Origin: UBA11663 sp049616325
GTDB lineage: Bacteria; Bacteroidota; Bacteroidia; Flavobacteriales_D; Sanyastnellaceae
DNA: 61,364 bases
Assembly (NCBI GenBank): GCA_049616325.1
Contig: JBMZHG010000011.1
Span: forward strand, 1 to 61,364
Direction: 5' to 3'
Program-made: the position numbers and the translations under genes
The notes under the pieces: model-generated
Seen by the model: the letters and a program-made list of their open reading frames with translations, nothing else
Database searches by the model: none
What the model was told of the DNA's origin: nothing
Shown here: positions 34,040 to 42,617 of the stretch, in pieces
Layout: each line of letters begins with the position of its first letter
How positions within the stretch are numbered: position 1 is the stretch's first letter

Positions 34040-35443
34040 TCACGGAATCAGGTTGAGGAGTTCTCGCTCGACGGCGGCTTGGATTTGGTTGGCCAGCGCC
34101 TGACCCGCTTCGTCCGTGAGGGCGTCGGCGCTGCGAATGGCCCGGCGCGAGGACAAGAGACGGTCCCGCTCGGAACGCGCCATGCCGTCGGTCCGGGCGC
34201 CCGAGTTGCCTCCGAGGTAAAACTTCGAGGCGTTGCCGTCGTATTCAATGTACCGGATGTTGTCCGACGCACGGCCGTAAATGGTCTCTGACGCCACCAC
34301 CTCGCCCGTGGTGGTGGAGATGAACTTGAACGTGCAGGCGATGTTCACGGAGGCGTCTTGCATGAATTCGCGGTACTGCACTTGACGGTACTTCGTTTCG
34401 TAGTACTTCTTGCCCTCTTCGTTGATCCGTTCGACTTTGTACTGCTCGTAACCCGTTTGGTAGCTTTTCTGAAGGCGAGTTTGTCGGTGGTCGCATGTGG
34501 TGACCGTCGCTTTCAACAGCGCCTTCGCCCCGAGCAGGTTGCCGATTTCCACGTCTCCGCCGGTGGTCAGCCCGCTCATGCCCATGCTTTGTTCCTGAAG
34601 AATCAAGGCCAAACTCTCCCGATCCACCACCTTCAAGAAGGGATCTTCCGAACTCATCAACGCTTGTTCCGCAAGGGTTTGGATTTTCACCTCGAGGTTC
34701 ACCCGGCTCGAGCCGTTTTTGAATTCGGTCATCGCCACGGTGAACCGCCCGTCTTCAAGCACTTGATTGAGGCGGTCGTTGGCGTCCTTGTACGAGGCGT
34801 CGGCGCCGACGACCTCGGCGTATTGGCGGTGCGCCGCGCGGTACCGGTCCGCTTCCTGAGCCAACACGCCTTCGCGGTAGCGAGGTTCACAGAACGCGAC
34901 GTTGCGCAGGGCGCGGGCGTCTTGGTACGTGGGATCCAGGGCCAGGATGGCGTCAAATTCCAGGAGGGCCTCGGCGAACATTTCTTGTTCAAGGAGGATG
35001 TTCGCCTGTCGGTAGGTGGCGTCGAGGTGCGCGTTTTTCACGGCCTCGTACGAGGCGCGTTTGGCTTCTGGGAAGGCCAAATCGACGCCGACGGCGCTGA
35101 GCTTGTCGTTCCACGCTTCGGCGTCGTGCCACGCGTCCAGGGCGGTCTCTCGTTGCCCGAAGGCCACGGCTTCGTCGAACGAGCTGATGTGTTGTCCGAG
35201 CACGATTTGGCCTGTGCGCTTGAGCCCCACCATCGCCTCGATGTTCGTGGGCTTTTTCACGACGGCGGTGTAGTACAGGTTCGCGGCTTGCGGCATCATC
35301 CCCGCTTCTTCCATTTTGCCTGCGCGTTTGACGAAGGCTTTGGAACCGTTGCAACCCGGCAAGGCGAGGGTCAACAGTGCAGCCGCGGCTGCCAAGGAAA
35401 GCAACCGAGTCAAGAAAGAGGAGGGGGCGTACCGTGTTTTCAT
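34040..35443 (-). CDS. CsgG-like lipoprotein with an N-terminal TPR-like region
   Basis: A 467-residue lipoprotein: signal segment and lipobox LALPGC (Cys about 32). Residues about 40-210 are TPR-like helices (AANLYYTAVVKKPTNIEAM, LLEFDAILALDPTYQDARAL). From about 225 the CsgG-type fold appears: LVDR-like FLKVVDRESLALILQEQSMG, GNLLGAKALLKATVTTCD and KFISTTTGEVVASETIYG. CsgG-like proteins form outer-membrane pores or periplasmic rings. First gene of the three-lipoprotein run. The ATG at 35443 gives the lipobox; the longer in-frame start does not. Confidence 0.82.
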   Translation of the reverse strand: MKTRYAPSSFLTRLLSLAAAAALLTLALPGCNGSKAFVKRAGKMEEAGMMPQAANLYYTAVVKKPTNIEAMVGLKRTGQIVLGQHISSFDEAVAFGQRETALDAWHDAEAWNDKLSAVGVDLAFPEAKRASYEAVKNAHLDATYRQANILLEQEMFAEALLEFDAILALDPTYQDARALRNVAFCEPRYREGVLAQEADRYRAAHRQYAEVVGADASYKDANDRLNQVLEDGRFTVAMTEFKNGSSRVNLEVKIQTLAEQALMSSEDPFLKVVDRESLALILQEQSMGMSGLTTGGDVEIGNLLGAKALLKATVTTCDHRQTRLQKSYQTGYEQYKVERINEEGKKYYETKYRQVQYREFMQDASVNIACTFKFISTTTGEVVASETIYGRASDNIRYIEYDGNASKFYLGGNSGARTDGMARSERDRLLSSRRAIRSADALTDEAGQALANQIQAAVERELLNLIP

Positions 35444-35463
35444 GTCGTGAAGAATCGCGAGTG

Positions 35464-35471
35464 GAAAGGTA
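35464..35471 (-). promoter_or_regulatory. Putative -7 box TACCTTTC for the lipoprotein operon
   Basis: One mismatch to TAnnTTTG, 20 nt before the ATG at 35443. Confidence 0.35.
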
Positions 35472-35526
35472 GTCATTCTGGCCTTGCAAGGGCCGTGCCA
35501 AACCGGGCCGTGCTACCTTGCACTTC

Positions 35527-36876
35527 ATGACAAACGGGAAGGTGATTTTGGTGCTGGGAGCGGGGCGCAGCAGTTCTTCGCTCATCGCGCATTTGCTCGG
35601 CCAATCGGAACGGGAGGGGTGGACGATTCAGGTGGGAGACGTGAGTTTGGCGGCGGCCGAGTCCAAGGTCAAGGGCCACAGCCACGGCGAGGCTTTTGCG
35701 TTGTCTGCCGACGACCCTTCTGAGCGAAATGCGCGGATTGGCAATGTGGATTTGGTCATCAGCATGTTGCCGGCGTTCATGCACGTGGATGTGGCGCGCG
35801 TCGCCATTGAGGCCGGGGTGAACGTGATCACGCCGAGCTACGTGAGCCCGGAGATGAGGGCGCTCGATTCCGAGGCGAAGCAGGCCGGCGTGCTGGTGTT
35901 GAACGAATTGGGCCTCGACCCGGGAATCGACCACATGAGCGCCATGCAGGTCATCGACGAGATTCGAGAGAAAGGAGGCCGCATGGTTGGCTTTGCTTCT
36001 TATTGCGGCGGCCTCGTGGCCCCGGCCTCCGACGACAACCCGTGGCATTACAAACTGAGCTGGAACCCTCGAAATGTCGTTTTGGCAGGGCAGGGCGGTT
36101 CTGCGACTTTCCTCGACCAAGGCCGTGTCCGCGTGGTGCCACCGCACCGCACCTTCCAAACCCTCACGCCCATCAAAGTGGAAGGGCGTTTTTACGACGG
36201 GTACCCCAACCGGGACTCGCTCGGGTACCGCGAATTGTACGGGTTGCAGGAGGTGGAGACGTTGGTGCGAGGCACGCTCCGGTGCGCCGGTTTCAGTTCG
36301 TCGTGGGACGTCCTCGTCCAACTCGGCATGGTGCGGGACGACGCCTTGTTGTCGTGGCCTTCCGGCGTGTCGTGGGCAGATTGGACGCGGAGTTTCCTGC
36401 CGGCCGATGCCGAGGCGGGACGCACGGTTCGGGATGCGGTGCGGCACGTCACCGGCGCGTCCGACGAAGATCTCGACCGCTTGGCGTGGCTGGGCCTGTT
36501 CGACGACGACTCCGGGCCGGAACAGCCAAAGGGCACCCCGGCCCAAATCGTGGAACGCCTCGTGACCGACAAATGGGTGCTCCGTCCAGAAGACCGTGAC
36601 ATGATAGTCATGTGGCACCGGTTCGATTACGAATTGAATGGCGAGCGCCGAGCGAAGACGTCGAGTTTGTGTTTGGAAGGGAAAGACAGTGTGTTCACGG
36701 CCATGAGCGACACTGTGGGGTTGCCCATGGCGCTGGCCGTGAAGCCCCTGTTGGAAGGCCAATTTGGGACCACCGGTGTGGACGTACCCATGTCGCGGAC
36801 GTATTACGAGCCCTTGCTCAAGGGGTTGGCGGAATTGGGCATTCGCTTTGTTGAACAGGACGTGGAGCCGGCATGA
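35527..36876 (+). CDS. Saccharopine dehydrogenase family protein (LYS9-like)
   Basis: A 449-residue oxidoreductase. The Rossmann start VILVLGAGRSSSSLIAHLL binds NAD(P), NELGLDPGIDHMSAM near residue 132 is the signature of saccharopine dehydrogenase/LYS9, and the C-terminal part is the catalytic domain. It may act in lysine metabolism by the saccharopine route; no lysine ketoglutarate reductase partner is in view. The ATG at 35527 follows a shortened TACCTTG box (35514-35520). It overlaps the next gene by 4 nt. Confidence 0.88.
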   Translation: MTNGKVILVLGAGRSSSSLIAHLLGQSEREGWTIQVGDVSLAAAESKVKGHSHGEAFALSADDPSERNARIGNVDLVISMLPAFMHVDVARVAIEAGVNVITPSYVSPEMRALDSEAKQAGVLVLNELGLDPGIDHMSAMQVIDEIREKGGRMVGFASYCGGLVAPASDDNPWHYKLSWNPRNVVLAGQGGSATFLDQGRVRVVPPHRTFQTLTPIKVEGRFYDGYPNRDSLGYRELYGLQEVETLVRGTLRCAGFSSSWDVLVQLGMVRDDALLSWPSGVSWADWTRSFLPADAEAGRTVRDAVRHVTGASDEDLDRLAWLGLFDDDSGPEQPKGTPAQIVERLVTDKWVLRPEDRDMIVMWHRFDYELNGERRAKTSSLCLEGKDSVFTAMSDTVGLPMALAVKPLLEGQFGTTGVDVPMSRTYYEPLLKGLAELGIRFVEQDVEPA

Positions 36877-37334
36877 CGTCGTGGGTCTCCGCGTGGATGA
36901 TTTGGGGTCCTTGGTGCTGGACGTGTTGGACGTGCGCGGACGCGCCGGACTGGCCGGCACGAGGCGAAGCCAACGCCAAATGGGTCCGCGCAGCGCTTGA
37001 ATGGCGCATGAAAGTGGGCCTGAACGACTGTCCCGAAATCGTGCCTGCGCTCGATGCCTGGACCTTGGAATGGTTGAGCGAATCTGACCGCATTCACGTG
37101 TCGCTTCGAACGGAGGAGTGGCCTTTTTTGGCGTACGCCCCTGAATTGCAGTCGGTGCTGGTGCAGCGTTTGGCGATCGATCAGTTGAACTTCAAATCTT
37201 CGACGGACTTGGAGGTGGTGCGAGACGTTCGGGCGGTGGCGCGTCGGTCGTCGGAGGTGTGGGACGACGCACTACGGCGGGCGTTCGACAACGCGGAAGG
37301 GATGGCCAAACGTCGGGACCGTCAACCTTCCTGA
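36873..37334 (+). CDS. Hypothetical protein with doubtful N-terminus
   Basis: The ATG overlaps the upstream stop in ATGA, which supports translational coupling, and the frame runs 153 codons. The first 44 residues are extraordinarily rich in Trp and Cys (SAWMIWGPWCWTCWTC), whereas the overlapping frame reads as ordinary protein there (VDDLGSLVLDVLDVRGRAG) until its stop near 37000. From about residue 46 (MKVGLNDCPEIVPALDAW) the sequence looks like a normal alpha-helical protein. Either a frameshift near 36960-37000, a real start at the in-frame ATG 37008, or a genuine Trp-rich start. No family recognised. Confidence 0.5.
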   Translation: MTSWVSAWMIWGPWCWTCWTCADAPDWPARGEANAKWVRAALEWRMKVGLNDCPEIVPALDAWTLEWLSESDRIHVSLRTEEWPFLAYAPELQSVLVQRLAIDQLNFKSSTDLEVVRDVRAVARRSSEVWDDALRRAFDNAEGMAKRRDRQPS

Positions 37335-37361
37335 TTCGGCGCGACGATTCTTACGGGAATG

Positions 37362-37383
37362 AAAAAAGGAGGCCGAAGCCTCC
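37362..37383 (-). terminator. Terminator-like hairpin with U-tract on the minus strand
   Basis: GGAGGC, CGAA loop, GCCTCC at 37368-37383 with six A at 37362-37367. Read on the minus strand it is a hairpin followed by six U; on the plus strand it lacks a T-tract. No minus-strand gene lies to its right before ispH. Confidence 0.5.
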
Positions 37384-37513
37384 CTTGGGTCCCTGTCGCG
37401 CCCCGTTTCACAAAGGCGCGTTTCCATCCGGGCATACGTTTCAATTTTGGGTGTTCCGAAGAACTTGGGAGATTGAACGAATTGGCCGTGCAGAAGGTTG
37501 CGATGGGGTAAGG

Positions 37514-37521
37514 TATTTTTG
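37514..37521 (+). promoter_or_regulatory. -7 box TATTTTTG for ispH
   Basis: Perfect match, 6 nt before the ATG at 37528. Confidence 0.55.
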
Positions 37522-37527
37522 GCATTC

Positions 37528-38757
37528 ATGCGCAGCTTCGACATCCCCGAGTTTTACCGCAGTCCCATCGTGTCCCGGGTCAAAGCCCGACGCAAAGCCT
37601 TGGACCCCAGGAAGCAAGACTTCACGCCAAGCGAATTGGACTTTGGCAAGGTGAGGGTCCGGTTGGCGAGGCATTTTGGGTTTTGCTTTGGCGTGGAAAA
37701 CGCCATCGAGATCAGCTACCGTGCGGTGGATGAGAATCCGGGCAAGCGAATTTTCTTGCTCAGCCAAATGATTCACAACCCCGAAGTCAACGCCGATTTG
37801 CAGAGCCGTGGGGTGCAGTTTCTCCACGACACGCTTGGAAAGGAACTGATTCCGCTGGCGCAGTTGGGTTCGGAAGACGTGGTGATTGTGCCGGCGTTTG
37901 GCGCCACCGTCGAATTGGAGAACCGCTTGAAGGAATTGGGGGTGGACGTGCAGAAATACAACACCACGTGCCCGTTTGTGGAAAAGGTATGGAAGCGTTC
38001 GGCGCAATTGGGTGGGGACGATTTCACGGTGGTGATTCACGGCAAGCCCAAGCACGAAGAGACGCGGGCGACGTTTTCACACGCTGCAGAGACAGGCCAC
38101 GCCATGGTGGTCAAAGACGCTGCCGAAGCCGAATTTTTGGCACGTTGGATGGAAGGCCCTCGCGAGGACGTCGCGGCGTTTTGGGAGGTGTTTGACGGCC
38201 GGACGACCGAGGGCTTTGATCCCCAAAAACACCTTCGTCGCGTGGGGGTGGTCAACCAAACCACCATGCTCGCCTCCGACACCCAGGGCATCGCCGACCG
38301 CGTAAAACAGGCGGTGGACGCAGACCCGGAAGGGCAATTCGCGAACACGCGTGACACGCTGTGCTATGCCACCAACGACAACCAGAGCGCCACGCGCGGC
38401 GCCTTGCTTGCGGGCGGGGCAGACGTGGCCTTGGTGGTGGGCGGGTACAACAGCTCCAACACCTCGCACCTCGTGGAGTTGTGCGAGGAGCACATGCCGA
38501 CCTACTTCGTTCGGAACGAGTTGGAATGGAAGGAGGACGGCGTGCATCACTTTGACATGCACGCAGGCCAAATGACGGTCACCCCGCAACCGCTCCCCGA
38601 GGCCGGAAAAGACGGGGGCGTGCCCACAGTCCTGATCACGTCGGGGGCCTCGTGCCCGGACGCGAGCGTCGAACGGGTTTTGCGCCGGGTTTTGGCGCAT
38701 TACGGTGGACGGGATGTGGATGCCGTGTTAACGGAATTTGAGCGGACTCAGGCCTGA
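37528..38757 (+). CDS. ispH: 4-hydroxy-3-methylbut-2-enyl diphosphate reductase
   Basis: A 409-residue 4Fe-4S enzyme making IPP and DMAPP in the last step of the MEP pathway. The three cluster cysteines are in HFGFCFGVENAI (C53), NTTCPFVEKVW and SGASCPDASVERV. The N-terminal 45 residues are an extension relative to E. coli IspH, also found in Bacteroidota homologues. The ATG at 37528 fits the promoter; the ATG at 37498 lies before it. The product feeds idi and the carotenoid operon 5 kb to the right. Confidence 0.94.
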   Translation: MRSFDIPEFYRSPIVSRVKARRKALDPRKQDFTPSELDFGKVRVRLARHFGFCFGVENAIEISYRAVDENPGKRIFLLSQMIHNPEVNADLQSRGVQFLHDTLGKELIPLAQLGSEDVVIVPAFGATVELENRLKELGVDVQKYNTTCPFVEKVWKRSAQLGGDDFTVVIHGKPKHEETRATFSHAAETGHAMVVKDAAEAEFLARWMEGPREDVAAFWEVFDGRTTEGFDPQKHLRRVGVVNQTTMLASDTQGIADRVKQAVDADPEGQFANTRDTLCYATNDNQSATRGALLAGGADVALVVGGYNSSNTSHLVELCEEHMPTYFVRNELEWKEDGVHHFDMHAGQMTVTPQPLPEAGKDGGVPTVLITSGASCPDASVERVLRRVLAHYGGRDVDAVLTEFERTQA

Positions 38758-38764
38758 GCTCCCG

Positions 38765-38772
38765 TACCTTCG
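38765..38772 (+). promoter_or_regulatory. Putative -7 box TACCTTCG
   Basis: One mismatch to TAnnTTTG, 5 nt before the ATG at 38778; likely promoter for the run that includes mutL, the rhomboids and the EEP gene. Confidence 0.45.
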
Positions 38773-38777
38773 AGGGC

Positions 38778-39137
38778 ATGAAAGCGCCTAAGCTTCGCGG
38801 CCCTTTTCGCAACGTGAGAACGGAGCCCCGCACGTTTGCCTTCAAGTCACGTCACTTGCAGAATTCCCGTCCTGAATGGGAAGAGCGCAAGCGCCGCGTT
38901 GAAGAGGAGGTCAACGGGGCGAGCGACGGCCCCCGTCCCATCAAGTTTCGCCAGGGCGGACGCGATGCCGAGGGCCGCGCCGCACGTCGCGCCGCGTCCA
39001 TCCAGGCGAGTCGGCGGGCCGCCCTTCGTGCTGCGGGCGTGGCGGTCGTGCTCGTGTACCTCACGTACCGGGCGATTTTGTGGGTAGAATCCCGCGACTA
39101 CGGGCAGTTTCTTCAATTCATGCATTCGAACGGATGA
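38778..39137 (+). CDS. Small basic protein with a C-terminal membrane anchor
   Basis: A 119-residue protein, highly basic over residues 1-90 with a charged helix (EWEERKRRVEEEVNG), then one transmembrane segment at about 86-106 (GVAVVLVYLTYRAILW). Its place directly before mutL matches a small Bacteroidota membrane protein often mislabelled as riboflavin synthase subunit beta; similarity is in layout only. It overlaps mutL by 4 nt. Function unknown. Confidence 0.7.
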   Translation: MKAPKLRGPFRNVRTEPRTFAFKSRHLQNSRPEWEERKRRVEEEVNGASDGPRPIKFRQGGRDAEGRAARRAASIQASRRAALRAAGVAVVLVYLTYRAILWVESRDYGQFLQFMHSNG

Positions 39138-40993
39138 GCCAAACAATCCACGTCCTGCCCGACCACGTTGCGAACCAAATCGCGGCGGGCGAGGTGATCC
39201 AACGGCCTGCTTCGGTGGTGAAGGAGTTGATGGAGAACGCCGTCGACGCGGGGGCGACTTCCATCGAGGTTCACGTCTTGGACGCGGGCCGGACGTCCAT
39301 TCAAGTTCTGGACAACGGCTCGGGGATGTCTTCGGAAGACGCGCGTGTTTGCTTTGAACGGCACGCCACGTCCAAACTCCAGTCTGCCGACGACCTCTTC
39401 GCCCTGGCGACCAAGGGGTTCCGGGGGGAGGCGCTGGCGTCGATCGCGGCCATTGCTCACGTCGACGTAACAACGTGTCAGGCCGGGGCGGAAGTGGGGA
39501 CCCGGGTGCGGTGCCACGGCTCGGAAATCGCAGGGGAGGAACCCAGAGCCCGTGCCGTGGGGACGACGTTTCACGTCAAGAATTTGTTTTACAACGTCCC
39601 GGCGCGGCGGAACTTTCTCAAGTCCGACGCGGTGGAGTTGCGCCACGTCGTGGACGAGTTCCAACGCGTGGCGTTTGCCCACCCTGGAATTGCGTTCACG
39701 CTGACCCACCAAAACGCGAACCTGTTCCAACTCAAGCCCGGGACGATGCGTCAACGGATTGTGGGCATCTTGGGGCCCAAATACGACGAGCGTTTGGTCC
39801 CCGTCCAAGAAGAGACGGACGTGGTGCGAATCGAAGGCTTTGTGGGAAAGCCGGACTCGGCGAGAAAAACGCGCGGCGAGCAATTTTTGTTCGTGAACGG
39901 CAGGTTTGTCAAGCACGGCTTGTTGCACCGGGCGGTGTTGCGGGCCTACGACGGCCTCATTTCGGACGGCCAACACCCGCTGTATGCCTTGTACCTCGAG
40001 GTGGACCCTGCTCGGGTGGACGTCAACATTCATCCCACCAAAATTGAAGTCAAATTCGAGGAAGAGCAGCCCATTCTCGCCATCCTCAAGTCGGCCGTCA
40101 AGCGAGGTCTCGGCGCACACAACGTGGCGCCGTCCATCGACTTTGATGCCGAGGTGGGGTTGAACATTCCTGACTTGAAACCGGGAGCCACGGTGTCGGA
40201 ACCTCCCATTCGCATCAATCCCAGTTACAACCCGTTCACGTCGAGATCCTCGGGCGGAGGCACCCTCGGAGAAGCCCACGGAGGCTGGTCCAAGTCCCCC
40301 GCGGCAGGCTGGAAAGACCTCTACCAGGTGCTCGAACCTGAAGAAGGGAAATCCGAGGCAAAATCCCAAGAGGATCGAGAGGCGGGCACAACGCATGCCG
40401 CGGTTCAACGAGAGGCCACAGAGGGTTTGGAAATTCTGCAATGGCGCGGCCGGTACCTGTTGGTTCCGACGGAGGAAGGTGTTGCGGTGGTGCACATTCG
40501 CCGGGCCCACATGCGTGTCTTGTACGAGCGCTACCTCGCGGCTCAGGATTCCACCGCTGCCTCCTGCCAAGTGGCCGCGCAGGCCTTGCTGGTGCCGGAG
40601 GACATCACCCTCACCCAACCTGAAGTCATGGCCTTGATGGACGCCCAAGAAGTGCTTCGGGGCATGGGGATGGAGCTTGAGCAAGTGGACGACCAAACCG
40701 TCCAACTCCGAGCCGTCCCCGCCGATTTGACCACGCACGTTCGCGAGGCGCTTGATTCGGTTTTGGAGACCTTTCACGACGGTTCCTGGGACGGCGAAGA
40801 CGTGCGACGCGAGAAATGGGCGAAGGCTTGGGCGCAGCGTGCAGCTGCCACAGGAGACGCTCCCATGCCCCTTGCCGCACGACGCCAATTGGTGTCCGAC
40901 TTGTGGGCGTGCGCTCACCCCAACGTGGATCCGATGGGCCGGACGGCGCTGTCGGTTTGGGCTGCTGAAGACCTTGAAAACCCCTTTCGCTGA
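39134..40993 (+). CDS. mutL: DNA mismatch repair protein MutL
   Basis: A 619-residue GHKL ATPase of mismatch repair. N-terminal motifs are intact: ELMENAVDAGATSIEV at 31-46, DNGSGM at 60-65, RHATSK at 76-81 and GFRGEAL at 95-101. The C-terminal dimerisation domain begins near residue 435. Where endonuclease-type MutL has DQHAxxE, this protein reads VVHIRRAHMRVLYE, so that metal motif is degenerate. The ATG overlaps the upstream stop; an in-frame ATG at 39080 lies inside the previous gene. Confidence 0.94.
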   Translation: MSQTIHVLPDHVANQIAAGEVIQRPASVVKELMENAVDAGATSIEVHVLDAGRTSIQVLDNGSGMSSEDARVCFERHATSKLQSADDLFALATKGFRGEALASIAAIAHVDVTTCQAGAEVGTRVRCHGSEIAGEEPRARAVGTTFHVKNLFYNVPARRNFLKSDAVELRHVVDEFQRVAFAHPGIAFTLTHQNANLFQLKPGTMRQRIVGILGPKYDERLVPVQEETDVVRIEGFVGKPDSARKTRGEQFLFVNGRFVKHGLLHRAVLRAYDGLISDGQHPLYALYLEVDPARVDVNIHPTKIEVKFEEEQPILAILKSAVKRGLGAHNVAPSIDFDAEVGLNIPDLKPGATVSEPPIRINPSYNPFTSRSSGGGTLGEAHGGWSKSPAAGWKDLYQVLEPEEGKSEAKSQEDREAGTTHAAVQREATEGLEILQWRGRYLLVPTEEGVAVVHIRRAHMRVLYERYLAAQDSTAASCQVAAQALLVPEDITLTQPEVMALMDAQEVLRGMGMELEQVDDQTVQLRAVPADLTTHVREALDSVLETFHDGSWDGEDVRREKWAKAWAQRAAATGDAPMPLAARRQLVSDLWACAHPNVDPMGRTALSVWAAEDLENPFR

Positions 40994-41682
40994 TGTTCGC
41001 AAACACGCCTGAAGTCGTCAAAAACCTGATCCTCATCAACGTGCTGGTGTACGTTGTGGCAGGTGCAATGGGCGACGCCGTGGCCTTGCCGCTGTTGGCG
41101 GGAACCTACCCGGGTTCGCCGTTTTTTCAGCCGTGGCAAATCGTTTCCCACATGTTCATGCACGGGGATTTGAGCCACATCTTCTTCAACATGTTCGCCT
41201 TGTACATGTTTGGTTCGCAGCTCGAACGCGTCTGGGGTCCCAAGCGCTTTTTGACGTACTACGTGGCTTGCGGTCTCGGGGCCTTTGCCCTGCACGAATT
41301 TGTGGTGGGACTGCAGTTCTACACGGAGTTGGGGACGTTCTTCCCTGCAGCCGAGCAGTTCGTGTCGCCCCAAGCCAGCCCTCTCGAACGGGCGGAGATT
41401 CTGGAAATTGTCTACGGCCGGGTGGTGGGTGCCAGCGGAGCGGTGTTTGGCCTTCTTCTGGCTTTCGGAATGCTCTTTCCCAACACGCAGCTCATGTTGC
41501 TGTTTCCCCCCATTCCCATTCGTGCGAAATACTTCGTGATGGGCTACGGCGCAATCGAGCTGATGCTTGCACTCCAGAACAGCCCCGGCGACAACGTTGC
41601 GCATTTTGCGCACTTGGGGGGCATGGTGTTTGGCTATTTCTTGCTCAAAAGGTGGCAACAGGATCGGGGTCATTTCTATTGA
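40993..41682 (+). CDS. Rhomboid family intramembrane serine protease
   Basis: A 229-residue six-helix rhomboid. Catalytic Ser148 is in GASGAVFG, catalytic His207 in HFAHLGG, and HGDLSHIFFNM near residue 57 is the conserved loop/helix 2 motif. It should cut within or next to membrane helices of unknown substrates. It starts one base inside the mutL stop and is followed 3 nt later by a second rhomboid; this mutL-rhomboid-rhomboid order is conserved in Bacteroidota. Confidence 0.92.
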   Translation: MFANTPEVVKNLILINVLVYVVAGAMGDAVALPLLAGTYPGSPFFQPWQIVSHMFMHGDLSHIFFNMFALYMFGSQLERVWGPKRFLTYYVACGLGAFALHEFVVGLQFYTELGTFFPAAEQFVSPQASPLERAEILEIVYGRVVGASGAVFGLLLAFGMLFPNTQLMLLFPPIPIRAKYFVMGYGAIELMLALQNSPGDNVAHFAHLGGMVFGYFLLKRWQQDRGHFY

Positions 41683-41685
41683 ATC

Positions 41686-42615
41686 ATGTGGGAGAATCTC
41701 AAATCGACGTGGCGTGAGGGAGGCATGTTGACGCGGCTGGTGTGGGTGAACGCTGCCGTGTTTTTGCTGTTGTTGACGATGGATGTGCTCGACCGATTTG
41801 GCGGAGGAGCGGTGTCGGCGGTGTTGCCCGCGGCCGGCGCCCGAACGTTGGCCACGTCGTGGCGGGTGGACATCCTGGCGCAACGCCCGTGGAGCGTGGT
41901 TACGCACATGTTCACCCACCAAGATTTGTGGCACATTGCAATGAACATGCTTCTTCTGTTTTGGATGGGAAGGGTCTATCACGGGGAGGTCGGGTCGCGT
42001 CGCCTGCTCAGCACCTACCTGGCAGGAGGTTTGGCGGGTTTTGTCGCTTACTTCCTGATTGCCAACGGATACAACCCCCTTCAAAGAAGTACAGACGCCT
42101 TGGGCGCCTCGGCCTCGGTTGCGGCCGTTTTTGGTGCGCTGGCGACGCTTCGTCCTGACATGAAATTCAATTTGATTCTGTTTGGGCCGGTGCCACTTAA
42201 GCACCTGTTTTGGGGGTATGTGGTCTTGAATTACTTCTGGCTCAGTAAGGGCGTCAATGCCGGGGCAAACGTGGCTCATTTGGGCGGCGCGCTCTTTGGA
42301 GTGCTGTTGGTTCGCCAAGACCGCAAAGGACGAAACCTCGTGGGTTGGCTCGAATGGGTGCTCGACGCGTTGAGTTCACGATCCCTTTCCGTGCCGCGCC
42401 GCAAGCGGAGTCGGTTCAAGGCGTCCACGTCCAACCCTTGGAAGGCTGCGGAACGCGAAGCCTCGCGCGCACCGATGTCGGACGACGAATTCAACGCCGA
42501 ACGGGCGGCGCGAGAGGAGCGACTTGACGCCATCTTGGACAAAATTTCCAAGCATGGGTACGACCACCTTTCTCCTGAAGAGAAGCGCTTTTTGTTTGAC
42601 CAAAGCCAACGCTGA
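41686..42615 (+). CDS. Rhomboid family protein with C-terminal DUF6576-like domain
   Basis: A 309-residue protein with a rhomboid domain at about 15-210: THQDLWHIAMNM near residue 77, GASASV (Ser142 aligning with the catalytic Ser) and NVAHLGG with the His. A basic linker (PRRKRSRFK) precedes a C-terminal helical segment, ISKHGYDHLSPEEKRFLF, typical of the small domain seen after Bacteroidota rhomboids. Catalytic residues look present, so it is probably active. It follows the first rhomboid by 3 nt. Confidence 0.9.
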   Translation: MWENLKSTWREGGMLTRLVWVNAAVFLLLLTMDVLDRFGGGAVSAVLPAAGARTLATSWRVDILAQRPWSVVTHMFTHQDLWHIAMNMLLLFWMGRVYHGEVGSRRLLSTYLAGGLAGFVAYFLIANGYNPLQRSTDALGASASVAAVFGALATLRPDMKFNLILFGPVPLKHLFWGYVVLNYFWLSKGVNAGANVAHLGGALFGVLLVRQDRKGRNLVGWLEWVLDALSSRSLSVPRRKRSRFKASTSNPWKAAEREASRAPMSDDEFNAERAAREERLDAILDKISKHGYDHLSPEEKRFLFDQSQR

Positions 42616-42617
42616 CT

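Noticed and set aside
39113..41002. 629-codon minus-strand frame opposite mutL
   Set aside because: Exact antisense of mutL in GC-rich DNA, with His/Arg/Gln-rich low-quality protein and no motifs.
40915..42318. 467-codon minus-strand frame opposite the rhomboid genes
   Set aside because: Antisense shadow; both rhomboids have intact catalytic motifs on the plus strand.
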